A stretch of DNA of 64,000 nt, taken from the NCBI RefSeq assembly GCF_030161115.1, contig NZ_BSPQ01000001.1:1-64000 (forward strand), given 5' to 3'. This stretch comes from Psychromonas marina (GTDB taxonomy: Bacteria > Pseudomonadota > Gammaproteobacteria > Enterobacterales > Psychromonadaceae). Shown here piece after piece: positions 37,672 to 46,867 of this stretch; the stretch's first letter is position 1, and every line of letters starts with the position of its first letter. The notes beneath the pieces were generated by a model. The model had not been told where the DNA came from and made no database searches. It saw nothing but the letters and a program-made list of their open reading frames with translations. The translations under genes and the position numbers were made by a program.

Positions 37672-38223
37672 CTAAACCAACCGTTCTGTTATCGAGAAGT
37701 TCGAATGATAAAATGCAGCTCTATTATCACTAAACATCATATCCAATGACTTCTGCTTAGCTATAAATATGCTTTTTATATTGTTATCTTTTTGTGTAGT
37801 TAATATAGACCGTAGCGTGTATGTGATAGAGCAGTTTAAAGGAGCTAAATAATCACAATTATCGAAAATCAATATCGTAGGTGACTGCACAACAGCATTC
37901 AAATACGCCCCACCGTGTGGTACCTCTTCAACTACTTTTTTAAAATTTTCATTTTTATTATCAGTGAAAGCAGCAATTGGATCTTCATATTCCTTGAAAT
38001 CGATATAATGCACTTCTATTCCCTTCAACTTAGCAATCGCAGAAAGCTCAGTAATGAAAGAAGTTTCAATCAAACTACTTTCTGCAGAAGTAATTTCAAA
38101 AAGGGGTAATAACCAGGCATTATCAATAAAACGTTTTGCCGTAGTTAACATCGGTGGAACAGGTTGCTCTATGATTTCAGAAGTCAAATGACACTTTCCA
38201 TTGATTGAATACTTAGGTATCAA
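37672..38223 (-). CDS. Hypothetical 183-aa protein with Walker-B-like strand
   Basis: MIPKYSINGKCHLTSEIIEQ... continues with LIETSFITELSAIAKLKGIE, then PTILIFDNCDYLAPLNCSIT and RSILTTQKDNNIKSIFIAKQ. The hydrophobic strand ending in Asp (ILIFDNCD) resembles a Walker B, and the spacing to TTQKDNN/SIFIAKQ resembles a sensor strand of AAA+ ATPases; the Walker A is absent. It may be a truncated ATPase-like fold or an adaptor. A broken paralogue is at 44875-45320. It lies 85 bases upstream of the phosphoesterase gene, same strand. Confidence 0.6.
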   Translation of the reverse strand: MIPKYSINGKCHLTSEIIEQPVPPMLTTAKRFIDNAWLLPLFEITSAESSLIETSFITELSAIAKLKGIEVHYIDFKEYEDPIAAFTDNKNENFKKVVEEVPHGGAYLNAVVQSPTILIFDNCDYLAPLNCSITYTLRSILTTQKDNNIKSIFIAKQKSLDMMFSDNRAAFYHSNFSITERLV

Positions 38224-38303
38224 TAATAAAGTTTAGAGAGACATAAAACGTCCCTTTGAGAATATATAGTAGATAATAATTATTGTAATCGGTTTGAGGT
38301 AAT

Positions 38304-38500
38304 ATGAAGATACAAGAATTGAGTGATATCCATAATGAGTTCGATGCATATTAACCTCAACCCTGTAAAGCTGATGTTGTAATATTTGCGTGCGATATTC
38401 ACACAAAAAATAGAGAGTAGAGTGGGCTACGAATTACTTTAAAGTCCCTGCAATATATGTAAGTAGCTTATGGCAAAACACTACCTGGTCCGCGCCTCTA
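38304..38500 (+). pseudogene. Metallophosphoesterase N-terminal fragment
   Basis: The plus strand reads MKIQELSDIHNEFDAY, stop, then KADVVIFACDIHTKN and, after a frameshift, EWATNYFKVPAIYVSS. These align with MKIGYYSDLHLEF, EADVIVLAGDIHL and KWAADTFKQPVVAV of the intact gene at 36822-37586, but in the opposite orientation. It is a decayed relative, not a recent copy. Confidence 0.7.
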
Positions 38501-38604
38501 TTTGTAGAAACCTTGATAAGGTTATAATGAAAAAAATAACTTAGAGGTGAATTATGCGTGGTAAACTCTGAATCACCAATAAAATCAAAATCTGAATTCA
38601 AAAT

Positions 38605-40572
38605 TTATGTTCTCCCTACCGAAATTTCATGACACCCTCTTAAGTATTTGAAAGCAAAAGGCATTACAGTGCCCTGCTTATGACGGACGTAAAAAGCATC
38701 AAATTGCGTCCAAAATTTTAAAGGAATTTCAGCATAGTCAGTCTCTACATGCCGAAGTTTGCTGAAATTGTTGATAGTGGATTTTGCTCCTTCGTGGCTA
38801 CCTACAAAGTAACATTCTGCCGTAGGTGAATAGAAGAAGCCCAGAGAACTCGAAAGTGTGCCATCTTTTGATTTTAGAGATACTTTTAGGTGTAAATCAT
38901 ACTCATCCATCAAGTAATCATAGAACTTTTGTTTTGCTCCTTGATAAGCAATCGTTTTCTTCTTGTCGTTCTTAATAACATATAACTCTTCATAACATAT
39001 TTCAGCCTTATTAGCATTCCTTGAAAGTACTTCATCCAGCTCTAGTAAAAGGCTTTGCTCAGTTTTATTTTTTGAATCCTGAATTCTGAACATATAATTT
39101 TGAAGTGCTGATACTGGGATAGCCAATCCTCTGCCACGTTCCAACTCCACTAACCGCTCAAATATTTCACGATAATCAGGGATCGCCATTACCTCTTTTT
39201 CAGTTATCAGAACATAGTTATCTTCATCGTAATCGATCGCTAAGTATTGATCTTTAGTTTCTATATCAAAGTGCGCTTCAGAATGCTCTAACCATTCAAT
39301 TGGTGTCATTACAACATATTGAAAAGAGCCATCTTTAATTTCTAAATAATGGTAAGTAAACTCTTCTTCCCGCTTTTTCTGAGATACGTACACAAACCCC
39401 CAGTGTCCCGGTAATTTTTTCAATGAAAACTTTTGTGATTTAATCTCTTGTTTAATAACCAACTCTTTCAAAGATACTAGCAGTGGGTCTTTCTTAATTG
39501 CTCCTTTTACGAATAAGTTATCTACGATAATTGCTTGGCAATATGGGTCTATGTTTTTAGCAGTAAGATACGGATCTTCAAGACCGAACTCTTTGTAATA
39601 ATCAGGACTCTTAACAAGTACCAAATTTACCATATCTGAAACAGGTTCTTCCACTAACTTGGGCAACACTCCGGCTTGTTTATTCACGCTTTCCAACACT
39701 TCATTATTCAAATGATGATCACCTGAAAGATTGCACAAATTCAATCCTTGGCTTTGTAAGTATTCAGCTATTTGTCTGTAGTCTTCTAAGATTATTTTTT
39801 TAGAATGATGGATTCGATAATCTGGCTCAGAATACTCGAGATCAAATGTAAAACTTTCCCCGTATACACGCTCAATATCTTGCTGTGCTTGGTTGAGGAA
39901 CCCACATTTAGAGTTGTTGAAGTTAGCTAGCTCCTCTCCGTTAATATCCAACATATCTACAGATGCTTTAGTTTTGGGAATTCCTCTCTTAACATACTCT
40001 CCTGTAGGGCTTCGTTTAATAAGTTTTTTAAACAGAGAAGTATCAAATCGTGGGTAACGTGATACTTTATTCTTATTATGCATCTGATATGGAGTAAATG
40101 TTTGTGCATTAAGCACGATAACGTTGCAAGAAAAAGGGCTACTAATCCATCTAAAATCTACATTTAACCCAACAAAGCAATCAAACTCTTTGAACTTTCG
40201 TTTTTTCACTAAATAATAAAGGCCATCAGCTTCGATACTATTACCTTCACCTAATAATATTGGTACTGCTCTTAACAATAAGCGTGCGAGAACAATTTCA
40301 TGACCTTCCGCTAACGCTAAAGCAGGGATAGGCTTAATTGCAAGAGCATCATTCTGATGTATTTTCGTATTTTTTTTCACCATGGCATAATATGTATCTC
40401 GGTTGAAATATACCGAGGATATAGGGGCAAGCGCTCTTTTTACTTGCACTAACTTTTGTGGGTAACTTCCCTCTTCCGGTAACTTCACACGATAAAAATC
40501 AAACCGTTTATCCAATTCACATTCATTAAACTGAAACCGTGCTATTTTATTAGTTAAGACTCGCTCTTGCAT
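38605..40572 (-). CDS. ddmE: DdmE-like prokaryotic Argonaute homologue
   Basis: The product is 655 residues, no signal or membrane segment, beginning MQERVLTNKIARFQFNECEL. It follows the helicase-nuclease gene by 6 bases, in the same order as ddmD-ddmE of Vibrio cholerae pathogenicity island 2, where DdmE is about 690 residues. The C-terminal third (VIKNDKKKTIAYQGAKQKFY... RHVETDYAEIPLKFWTQFDA) ends like PIWI domains, but no DEDX catalytic tetrad is apparent, matching the catalytically inactive Argonaute role of DdmE, which uses guide DNA to recognise plasmids and recruits DdmD. I assign it from size, order and partner rather than strong motif identity. Confidence 0.68.
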   Translation of the reverse strand: MQERVLTNKIARFQFNECELDKRFDFYRVKLPEEGSYPQKLVQVKRALAPISSVYFNRDTYYAMVKKNTKIHQNDALAIKPIPALALAEGHEIVLARLLLRAVPILLGEGNSIEADGLYYLVKKRKFKEFDCFVGLNVDFRWISSPFSCNVIVLNAQTFTPYQMHNKNKVSRYPRFDTSLFKKLIKRSPTGEYVKRGIPKTKASVDMLDINGEELANFNNSKCGFLNQAQQDIERVYGESFTFDLEYSEPDYRIHHSKKIILEDYRQIAEYLQSQGLNLCNLSGDHHLNNEVLESVNKQAGVLPKLVEEPVSDMVNLVLVKSPDYYKEFGLEDPYLTAKNIDPYCQAIIVDNLFVKGAIKKDPLLVSLKELVIKQEIKSQKFSLKKLPGHWGFVYVSQKKREEEFTYHYLEIKDGSFQYVVMTPIEWLEHSEAHFDIETKDQYLAIDYDEDNYVLITEKEVMAIPDYREIFERLVELERGRGLAIPVSALQNYMFRIQDSKNKTEQSLLLELDEVLSRNANKAEICYEELYVIKNDKKKTIAYQGAKQKFYDYLMDEYDLHLKVSLKSKDGTLSSSLGFFYSPTAECYFVGSHEGAKSTINNFSKLRHVETDYAEIPLKFWTQFDAFYVRHKQGTVMPFAFKYLRGCHEISVGRT

Positions 40573-40578
40573 ATTCCC

Positions 40579-43500
40579 CTACCTTTTAATCCATTGCTTA
40601 ATTTTTATAATAGCTTCATCATTTATCTTCATCGAACCTGTTTGCAACAGACTTGGTATAGCCAATACCACAGCGCTTTCATTCGAGGGATTAATATATT
40701 CACCATTTATATCAAAAGCTTGAATTGAAAGCGTATTTTCATCAAACACATTACAAATAATGGCTCGCTGGCTACCTACTTCATTGGCTTTATTAATAAT
40801 ATGAGTAAGGTACTTCTGCTTTTCCTCCCTTTTACGGATATTCCATGCATCTAGGTTCCAATATTTAAAATCAATCAAGGATTGCTTGCCTTGATAGCGG
40901 ACAATACTGTCAAACCTTTCAAAATGTTCGATTGGCATCGGTAACACTTCTATATCAGCATGTAGTAAGATAGCTTCACCAGCCTCTTCGCCCAGTGCGC
41001 CTTTATATAACGCTTGAAAAGCGACAGGGTTCATAATCCATTCGCAACTCCCCCACGAAGTCGCATAACCTTTATCTTCAAATGCTTGTTTAATAACATC
41101 ACATTTCATTAACTGCGCTAAGCCACTCTCTGACTCACTGACAAAACTGCCACCTTCAAAAAAACGATACTTACTAAGTTGCTGGCAAGAATCTGAGCTT
41201 TTATGATCATAAACATAATGCCCTAGCATTGGAGATTGAACATAAAGGAAGTCCAAATTATGGTTAACACTCGTTGAGGTTGGTTGATTTAAGAGCTGGC
41301 AGCGTATCGCTAACCAATGTTCAGCACTTTGAGTATTTAGATCAGATAGGGTAAAAAATTCAGTGAGGTACCATTTAATTTGCTCTACAGTTTTCCGAGT
41401 ATGTAAATTTGCGATATGCAATTGACGATCAAGCTTATTAGGGCGCTTCACAGAGCCTTTATCTGAGGTTTTCGCTTCACGCACTAATGCCAAATACTCA
41501 TTTGATAACAGGATATTTTTCCTATTGTCAGCCGCCAATATATCTTTTAAAGCTATATCTAAATGGAAGCTTATTTGTTTGCGTTTATTTGCAGTACGCG
41601 CAGTTCTCCCCACAGCCTGTTCAATTTTGGAACGCACTGAACAAAGATAATCTTCTGCAGTTTTGTATTTAGATTGCATCTCTCTGCAAGCATAAGAAAG
41701 ACCTTTTACTGAAGCACTTTTAATAATTTCATTACTCCAACGCTGTGCTAAATTTGGTGAAATTTCATATGCCTCTTGAAGTGAAAGAACCTGATGTAAC
41801 ACCATCATTTTTGACTCGATTAAACTCGCTTGTTCTTCATCCCCAGAAGATACACTAAACATATGAGTCGGACATTCTAAATACAGGCAATCTACATCAG
41901 TTTTCTGTTCAGTATTTGAACAATCATCAACGTTAATAGGTTGTGAGAACTCAATCTTTGGATCAAATATATAATCTATATTGGTACCCGCCCCCATAGT
42001 GGCATAGGTAGAAAAAACGATAACTTTACAAGGATCCTTCTCAAGTACTTTGATTACATTTTGCTGGTATTGCTCCCTTAAGTATCTAGCATTAACACCA
42101 CAAAATAATTTAGCTCCTACTGCGTTCGATAGAGACAAGTTTTCAACGTATTTAGATAAAAAACCAATTAATACTGGCCGAGTGACTCCCCTGCTTAATA
42201 GCGATACCATGTAACGCTGGTGAGGATTATTGATAAATGCTTGAATCGCTTTTAGTACCTTTGATATCCAATTAACAGCGTGATTTGGACTTTGATTTTG
42301 CTCTAGCCCTGCTAACTCTCTGATAATATTCTCGACTAGGCTATCTGGACCAAACTGCCTGATGATTTCATCGCAAAGGTACTGGTAGTCAACATCATGA
42401 AAACTAACCTGTTGTTCAATACCATTAGCTACATAATTTCGCTTTTGGTGATAGTAAGAAGCCACTTTATCAAGGTTTTCTCTACTAGGTTCAATATAAC
42501 GCTCTTCACCAATTACCCGTCTTAAAAATGATAAATCAAAATTATGTAATACAGATTCAGACTCAGCGGTCGCAGAAATACCAATGACATCATTTCCTTG
42601 AATGACCAAATCAGCCAAAATTGCAGTTGGGCTTATTTCATACGAATGATGCATTGCCGTTATTGTATATTTGTCACGCTCAGGAACAATCAATTCGGTA
42701 AGCTTAAGCCCCCTTGTGTGATAACTAAATGGCGTTCCCTTCGCACTCTTATTTTTACGTACAGGACTAAAATGAAACCGATCTGTAATATGAGGGGTTA
42801 AATGCTCTAAATTAATGTTCCTTAAAACCCGGTAACACGCTTCATTTTGAGTACTAGATTCATCCCCCTCATTTTTAATCAGGATATTGGAAGCAGCAAG
42901 GCAAGCTTGTGGAAAGGTGCTGTTACAATACTGGTTTGCTTGCTTAATAAAGCCTTGTAAAGATCGTGAACCATCAAATTTGTGTAGTGAAACTTTCGAT
43001 TTTTCACTCTCACTATCAAAGCCAATATATAGTTTTCCATTAATACTAGCAGTATGTATGGTGATTTTATCCGAAAATAGTGTAACGTTTTTCTCACTTG
43101 CACTCCAAAGTTCGCTATCAATACCAATAGGTTGTTGAACATGCCAATGCTTAGAAAGTACCTCACTAAACTCTCTCACAGCTTCAAAACAATCACTAAT
43201 ACCTTCAAATTGATCAGTAGCCTCGAAATAATGTGTCGTCAATTGGCTGTTTATATCTTTAACCGTTTTAATTAAATCAATAGGCTTGGCTTGAATAAGG
43301 TAGTCAAGTACTACCTTTGATTGCTTATCAAATTCATCAATAAAAAAAATTGCACCCGACTCGGCAATTAAAGGTTTAAAGCGATACTTCAAAGTATCAT
43401 AACCAGACAGTAATTTTTTAGTGGTCAAAAAAGCAACTGATGCAAACTCAGCTTTCAGCAAAGCGCCAGGAACTAGACAAGAAACCTTATAAATAAAAGA

Positions 43501-44376
43501 TTCATTTTCCAATAAAAAGGGGGATAATTTAATTTTTTGGCGTAGAGCACTCATCAAGGTACCGTATAACTTACCTGCATCTTCACTGATTGAATTTTCA
43601 ATCACTTTTATATGAGTAAGTGGCAGTCTTGCTTTATTGCTATCAAAATTTTCAGCACTGGATTTTACAATGCTAAATCGTTGCTGAAGATACTTTTTAC
43701 TACTTACATCGAGTAATTCGAGAATATCATTTAGCTGTTTTTCATTAAGTCTTAAAATAATATCTTGCTGACTAGGCAGGGTAACGATTTGCTTTTTCAT
43801 CTTCACTTTTTCTTGGGAGGAAGATTGCTCATCGTTTTCTATCATCTTTTCAAGGTTTGCCAGCGCATCGTTAACATTGTCGAGTAAGTCTGTCACGAAA
43901 TAGATACGTTTTAGTTCTTGTTCGCCCGACACGCATTTTTTTAGGTGGTTAAAAAGTTGTACTACTGTTGCGAAAGTTTTCCCTATACCTGTGGGGCATT
44001 TCAATAAATAGAGCGAACCTTTCATTTGAAGTGTAGTTAACTGTAAATGCTCCCCCAATATTTGAACAATAGGGTTAAGATTTAATGCACTAGGAAGTAC
44101 ATCGTCACTGCCACCCGATTTATTTAATTCTTGTTTTTGATGCTTAGGGGCTATTTGGGCTATCTCAATACATTGTTCAGAATGGCTAGATAAAAAACGG
44201 CGATGCCAAGTAGCCTTTCTAATACCGCCTTTTAACAACACAATTTTATTACTAGCAGCCCACTGCCAAACAGTGGCAGGGTCTTCATCATATAACTCAC
44301 ACCACATTTCAATGACTTCTGATGGTGAATGAGTGCTTACATACTTACTAATAAAATGGATCTTAGCTTCGCTCAT
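40579..44376 (-). CDS. ddmD: DdmD-like helicase-nuclease
   Basis: The product is 1265 residues. An N-terminal extension of about 100 residues (VIEMWCELYDEDPATVWQWA, HTH-like) precedes an SF2 helicase: Walker A LKCPTGIGKTF (about 126-135), motif II IFFIDEFDKQ (about 343-352), VIVFSTYATMGAGTNID, and motif VI QAVGRTARTANK. The C-terminus has a PD-(D/E)xK nuclease: FDSIVRYQGKQSLIDFKYWN (Asp about 1156, Asp 1169, Lys 1171). In Vibrio cholerae DdmD has this domain order and is loaded by DdmE to degrade plasmid DNA. The extension makes this version longer than the roughly 1190 residues I recall for DdmD. Confidence 0.78.
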   Translation of the reverse strand: MSEAKIHFISKYVSTHSPSEVIEMWCELYDEDPATVWQWAASNKIVLLKGGIRKATWHRRFLSSHSEQCIEIAQIAPKHQKQELNKSGGSDDVLPSALNLNPIVQILGEHLQLTTLQMKGSLYLLKCPTGIGKTFATVVQLFNHLKKCVSGEQELKRIYFVTDLLDNVNDALANLEKMIENDEQSSSQEKVKMKKQIVTLPSQQDIILRLNEKQLNDILELLDVSSKKYLQQRFSIVKSSAENFDSNKARLPLTHIKVIENSISEDAGKLYGTLMSALRQKIKLSPFLLENESFIYKVSCLVPGALLKAEFASVAFLTTKKLLSGYDTLKYRFKPLIAESGAIFFIDEFDKQSKVVLDYLIQAKPIDLIKTVKDINSQLTTHYFEATDQFEGISDCFEAVREFSEVLSKHWHVQQPIGIDSELWSASEKNVTLFSDKITIHTASINGKLYIGFDSESEKSKVSLHKFDGSRSLQGFIKQANQYCNSTFPQACLAASNILIKNEGDESSTQNEACYRVLRNINLEHLTPHITDRFHFSPVRKNKSAKGTPFSYHTRGLKLTELIVPERDKYTITAMHHSYEISPTAILADLVIQGNDVIGISATAESESVLHNFDLSFLRRVIGEERYIEPSRENLDKVASYYHQKRNYVANGIEQQVSFHDVDYQYLCDEIIRQFGPDSLVENIIRELAGLEQNQSPNHAVNWISKVLKAIQAFINNPHQRYMVSLLSRGVTRPVLIGFLSKYVENLSLSNAVGAKLFCGVNARYLREQYQQNVIKVLEKDPCKVIVFSTYATMGAGTNIDYIFDPKIEFSQPINVDDCSNTEQKTDVDCLYLECPTHMFSVSSGDEEQASLIESKMMVLHQVLSLQEAYEISPNLAQRWSNEIIKSASVKGLSYACREMQSKYKTAEDYLCSVRSKIEQAVGRTARTANKRKQISFHLDIALKDILAADNRKNILLSNEYLALVREAKTSDKGSVKRPNKLDRQLHIANLHTRKTVEQIKWYLTEFFTLSDLNTQSAEHWLAIRCQLLNQPTSTSVNHNLDFLYVQSPMLGHYVYDHKSSDSCQQLSKYRFFEGGSFVSESESGLAQLMKCDVIKQAFEDKGYATSWGSCEWIMNPVAFQALYKGALGEEAGEAILLHADIEVLPMPIEHFERFDSIVRYQGKQSLIDFKYWNLDAWNIRKREEKQKYLTHIINKANEVGSQRAIICNVFDENTLSIQAFDINGEYINPSNESAVVLAIPSLLQTGSMKINDEAIIKIKQWIKR

Positions 44377-44426
44377 CTCAAATAGCTTCCTGATTAATTG
44401 CCTATTCAGGCCTAATACTTCTAGGT

Positions 44427-44741
44427 TTAAAAGGTTTTTATATTATTCTTTCCTAAGATATCAACATACATATCATGTAAAATTTCAATAGCATCGAGCA
44501 CATCATTATTCTGTGCCTCCATCACACCTTGGCCATTCCCTGCTTTATAGTTGCATTCAATAATGTCATCAAGCTTTCCACCATATCCATGTTTATAATA
44601 AGGTCGCCAAATGTTTTGATGGATTTCATCAAAAGCCTTCTCATAATCATCAACCTTTAATGCTTTTGCTAGCCATATTTTTTCGTCACTATCTAGTGTC
44701 GTTGCTAATTCTAATAACATTTTTGTGCGTTCTGTCGTCAT
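44427..44741 (-). CDS. Hypothetical 104-aa protein, paralogue B, upstream of putative ddmD
   Basis: The product (MTTERTKMLLELATTLDSDE...RPYYKHGYGGKLDDIIE...EILHDMYVDILGKNN) is a close paralogue of the protein at 34192-34506. It ends 50 bases before the putative ddmD start on the same strand, so it may be the first gene of the operon. No family known to me. The conserved hydrophobic-aromatic centre suggests a protein-interaction domain. Confidence 0.7.
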   Translation of the reverse strand: MTTERTKMLLELATTLDSDEKIWLAKALKVDDYEKAFDEIHQNIWRPYYKHGYGGKLDDIIECNYKAGNGQGVMEAQNNDVLDAIEILHDMYVDILGKNNIKTF

Positions 44742-44755
44742 TGAAACCTCTGTGT

Positions 44756-44830
44756 AATAAGAGTCACATTTTCATAGTTAATAAATCGGATTTTCATAAA
44801 GTTACTTGTAATAAATAATTACGTTTTGGT
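44756..44830. promoter_or_regulatory. Probable promoter region of the 104-aa gene and ddmDE operon
   Basis: Just upstream of the 104-aa gene the sequence ATAAGAGTCACATTTTCATA is shared with 36666-36686, and both are followed by TTTTCATAA-type AT-rich sequence and a TAATAAATAA/CATAAATAAC block. The conservation in two places suggests a promoter or regulator site. Confidence 0.4.
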
Positions 44831-44874
44831 TGAAGCCCCCTTTCTCCAGATCTTTCGATCTGAAAGCTTACAAA

Positions 44875-45320
44875 TTAAAGCCTATCTGTTATCCAATTGT
44901 TAGACTGATAAAGTGCTGTTTTATTATTACCAAACACCATATCCAATCCCTTTTGCTTAGCGATGAATATACTTTTAATATTGTCATCTTTTTGAGTCGT
45001 TAGAATAGGTTGTAGCGTGAATGTTAAAGAACAGCTCAGCGGAGCTAAAGAATCACAATTATCGAAAATTAGTATTGTAGGCTGTTGCTCAACAGTCCCC
45101 ATATACGTCCACCATGTGGCACTTCTTTAATTACCTTGTTAAACTTTTCATTTTTAATATCAGAAAACGCATCAATTGCATCTTCATATTATTTAAAGTC
45201 AATGTAATGCACCTCTATTCCTTTAGACTTAGCAATTGTAACAAGGTCTGATATGAAAGAACTTTCAAGTAAACTACTTTCAGCAGAGGCTATTTTGTCC
45301 CTTTTAAATCGCTGATTCAT
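44875..45320 (-). pseudogene. Broken paralogue of the 183-aa protein
   Basis: The reading frame MNQRFKRDKIASAESSLLES, then SKGIEVHYIDFK, hits a TAA (about 45190), continues YEDAIDAFSDIKNEKFNKVI, and shifts frame before PTILIFDNCDSLAPLSCSLT and TTQKDDNIKSIFIAKQ. It aligns along most of the length of 37672-38223. The open part 44875-45102 alone is unlikely to be functional. Confidence 0.7.
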
Positions 45321-45377
45321 TTAATTTATCCCTCTATCCAATTTATACCACGACAAAAAACAACCAAAAATTGTTGT

Positions 45378-46730
45378 TTATAGACCGAAAGCCTCTTCAA
45401 ACACTCTAACCTCTTCAGAAAAATGTACATCACGAGAAGATAGCTTACGACTCATCGACATACCTTCGATGGTACGGCAACGGGATAAAGCAACATAAAG
45501 TTGACCGTGGGAGAAGCAGTATTTATCACCGAATTCAATGTGTACTTTGTCATAAGTTGCCCCTTGAGACTTATGCACTGTTACAGCCCAAGCCAGTTTT
45601 AATGGAAGCTGAGAAAAAAACGTTCCTTCTGCTAATACTGTTTTCTTTATTTTGGAAGGTGGAATCAAACCTTCTACCATTGACTTACTCCATGTATAGG
45701 AAGTCACGGTAATGATTGCTCCATTATCTAGTAATATGTCAACACTCCGTTTATTTAAACTAACCACAGTGCCAATAGAGCCATTAACATAACCCTCATC
45801 ATAATTATTAATGGTTGTCATCACCCTTGCTCCAATGCATAGTTTTAAGCAATGTATTGCAGGGTCGCCATGAGAATTGAATATTTCTTTAGGAAAGAGT
45901 GGAGAATGCTGAGCATGATAATTCTTATTTATAGCACCATGAATTAATAATCTTTTTAATTTTTTTTCATTAGTTTTTTTCGCAATGCTATTAACTGTCG
46001 TAATTATCAGAGCATTATCATCAGCACCTGTTTTCACATTTGAGTCAAAAAAATCCAAATCATTTACTTCGCCTTTTCTTATTCTCTCTAATGCATACCT
46101 AAAACAAGCTTGCTCTTGACCAATCTGACGATGCTGTGTTGTCAACTTACAACAACGAAAGTCCATTTCCCGCCAAAGTAAGCTATGAAAAATGAAAGGC
46201 GACGAGTGCTCATATTCTCCAGTGTAAAAATGACGACTTTTACCTTTTGCAACAGGTGGAAGCTGAGAAAAATCACCACACATTATTATTTGCTTCCCCC
46301 CAAAAGGCTTATCTTCACTAATATTTGGTAAATAACGCTTTGTTGCGATTCGGCATAAATATTCTGTCGCTTCAAACAAATCAGGAGTCATCATTGATAT
46401 TTCATCAAATATAATAATAGTGAGTTGTGCTAACCCCTTTAATTTATCTTCATCTTCTAAATTCAGTTCATCAATATAATAAGGACCATAAGGCAACCCA
46501 AAAAAACTATGAATCGTACTGCCATCGATATTCAGTGCAGCAACACCAGTCGGAGCAACCACACTTAAGGATGGGTATAATTGTCTAATAGCGTCGACCA
46601 GAGTAGTTTTCCCTGTTCCAGCTGGACCAGTAAAATAAACATTCCCCCCCAGCTTAACTATGTCCAATACTTTAGATTGATCATCTGAAATATATATATT
46701 CGCTTTATTTTTATTTACCGTTCGCTCCAA
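45378..46730 (-). CDS. PIF1-like SF1 helicase
   Basis: The product is 450 residues. Motif I FTGPAGTGKTTLVDAI (about 33-48), motif II IIIFDEISMM, motif III FGGKQIIMCGDFSQLPPV, QHRQ (motif IV region) and the C-terminal AWAVTVHKSQGATYDKVHIE and LYVALSRCRT motifs V and VI are all present. PIF1 helicases unwind DNA 5' to 3' and remove G-quadruplexes and R-loops; bacterial versions are often in mobile or defence regions. It is divergent from the WYL regulator gene, with the palindrome at 46811-46835 between them. Confidence 0.88.
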   Translation of the reverse strand: MERTVNKNKANIYISDDQSKVLDIVKLGGNVYFTGPAGTGKTTLVDAIRQLYPSLSVVAPTGVAALNIDGSTIHSFFGLPYGPYYIDELNLEDEDKLKGLAQLTIIIFDEISMMTPDLFEATEYLCRIATKRYLPNISEDKPFGGKQIIMCGDFSQLPPVAKGKSRHFYTGEYEHSSPFIFHSLLWREMDFRCCKLTTQHRQIGQEQACFRYALERIRKGEVNDLDFFDSNVKTGADDNALIITTVNSIAKKTNEKKLKRLLIHGAINKNYHAQHSPLFPKEIFNSHGDPAIHCLKLCIGARVMTTINNYDEGYVNGSIGTVVSLNKRSVDILLDNGAIITVTSYTWSKSMVEGLIPPSKIKKTVLAEGTFFSQLPLKLAWAVTVHKSQGATYDKVHIEFGDKYCFSHGQLYVALSRCRTIEGMSMSRKLSSRDVHFSEEVRVFEEAFGL

Positions 46731-46810
46731 AATATTCTCCCCCCACTCGCTTATTCACAAAAGTTACAAACAAACACCGCAAAATAATCTCTGCGGCATA
46801 TAATAGCCCC

Positions 46811-46846
46811 CACAGGGACAAAAAATGTCCCTGTGAGGACTATAAT
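46811..46846 (+). promoter_or_regulatory. Perfect 25-bp palindrome operator overlapping a TATAAT promoter
   Basis: CACAGGGACA-AAAAA-TGTCCCTGTG (46811-46835) is followed 5 bases on by TATAAT (46841-46846), and the WYL gene starts at 46868. The dyad would block RNA polymerase at a promoter reading into the WYL gene. WYL regulators such as BrxR/CapW bind dyads of this type upstream of their own defence genes. Confidence 0.7.
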
Positions 46847-46867
46847 GGACTGAAATGAGGAGTTGTT

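Noticed and set aside
38605..40572. Catalytically active Argonaute (DEDX tetrad)
   Set aside because: I could not find four suitably spaced acidic/His residues in PIWI-like context, so I only propose an inactive, DdmE-like role.
40579..44376. Type I restriction HsdR, Hachiman HamB or CRISPR Cas3
   Set aside because: No HsdM/HsdS, HamA (DUF1837) or cas genes are adjacent, and the nuclease is C-terminal PD-(D/E)xK rather than an N-terminal HD or HsdR-type domain.
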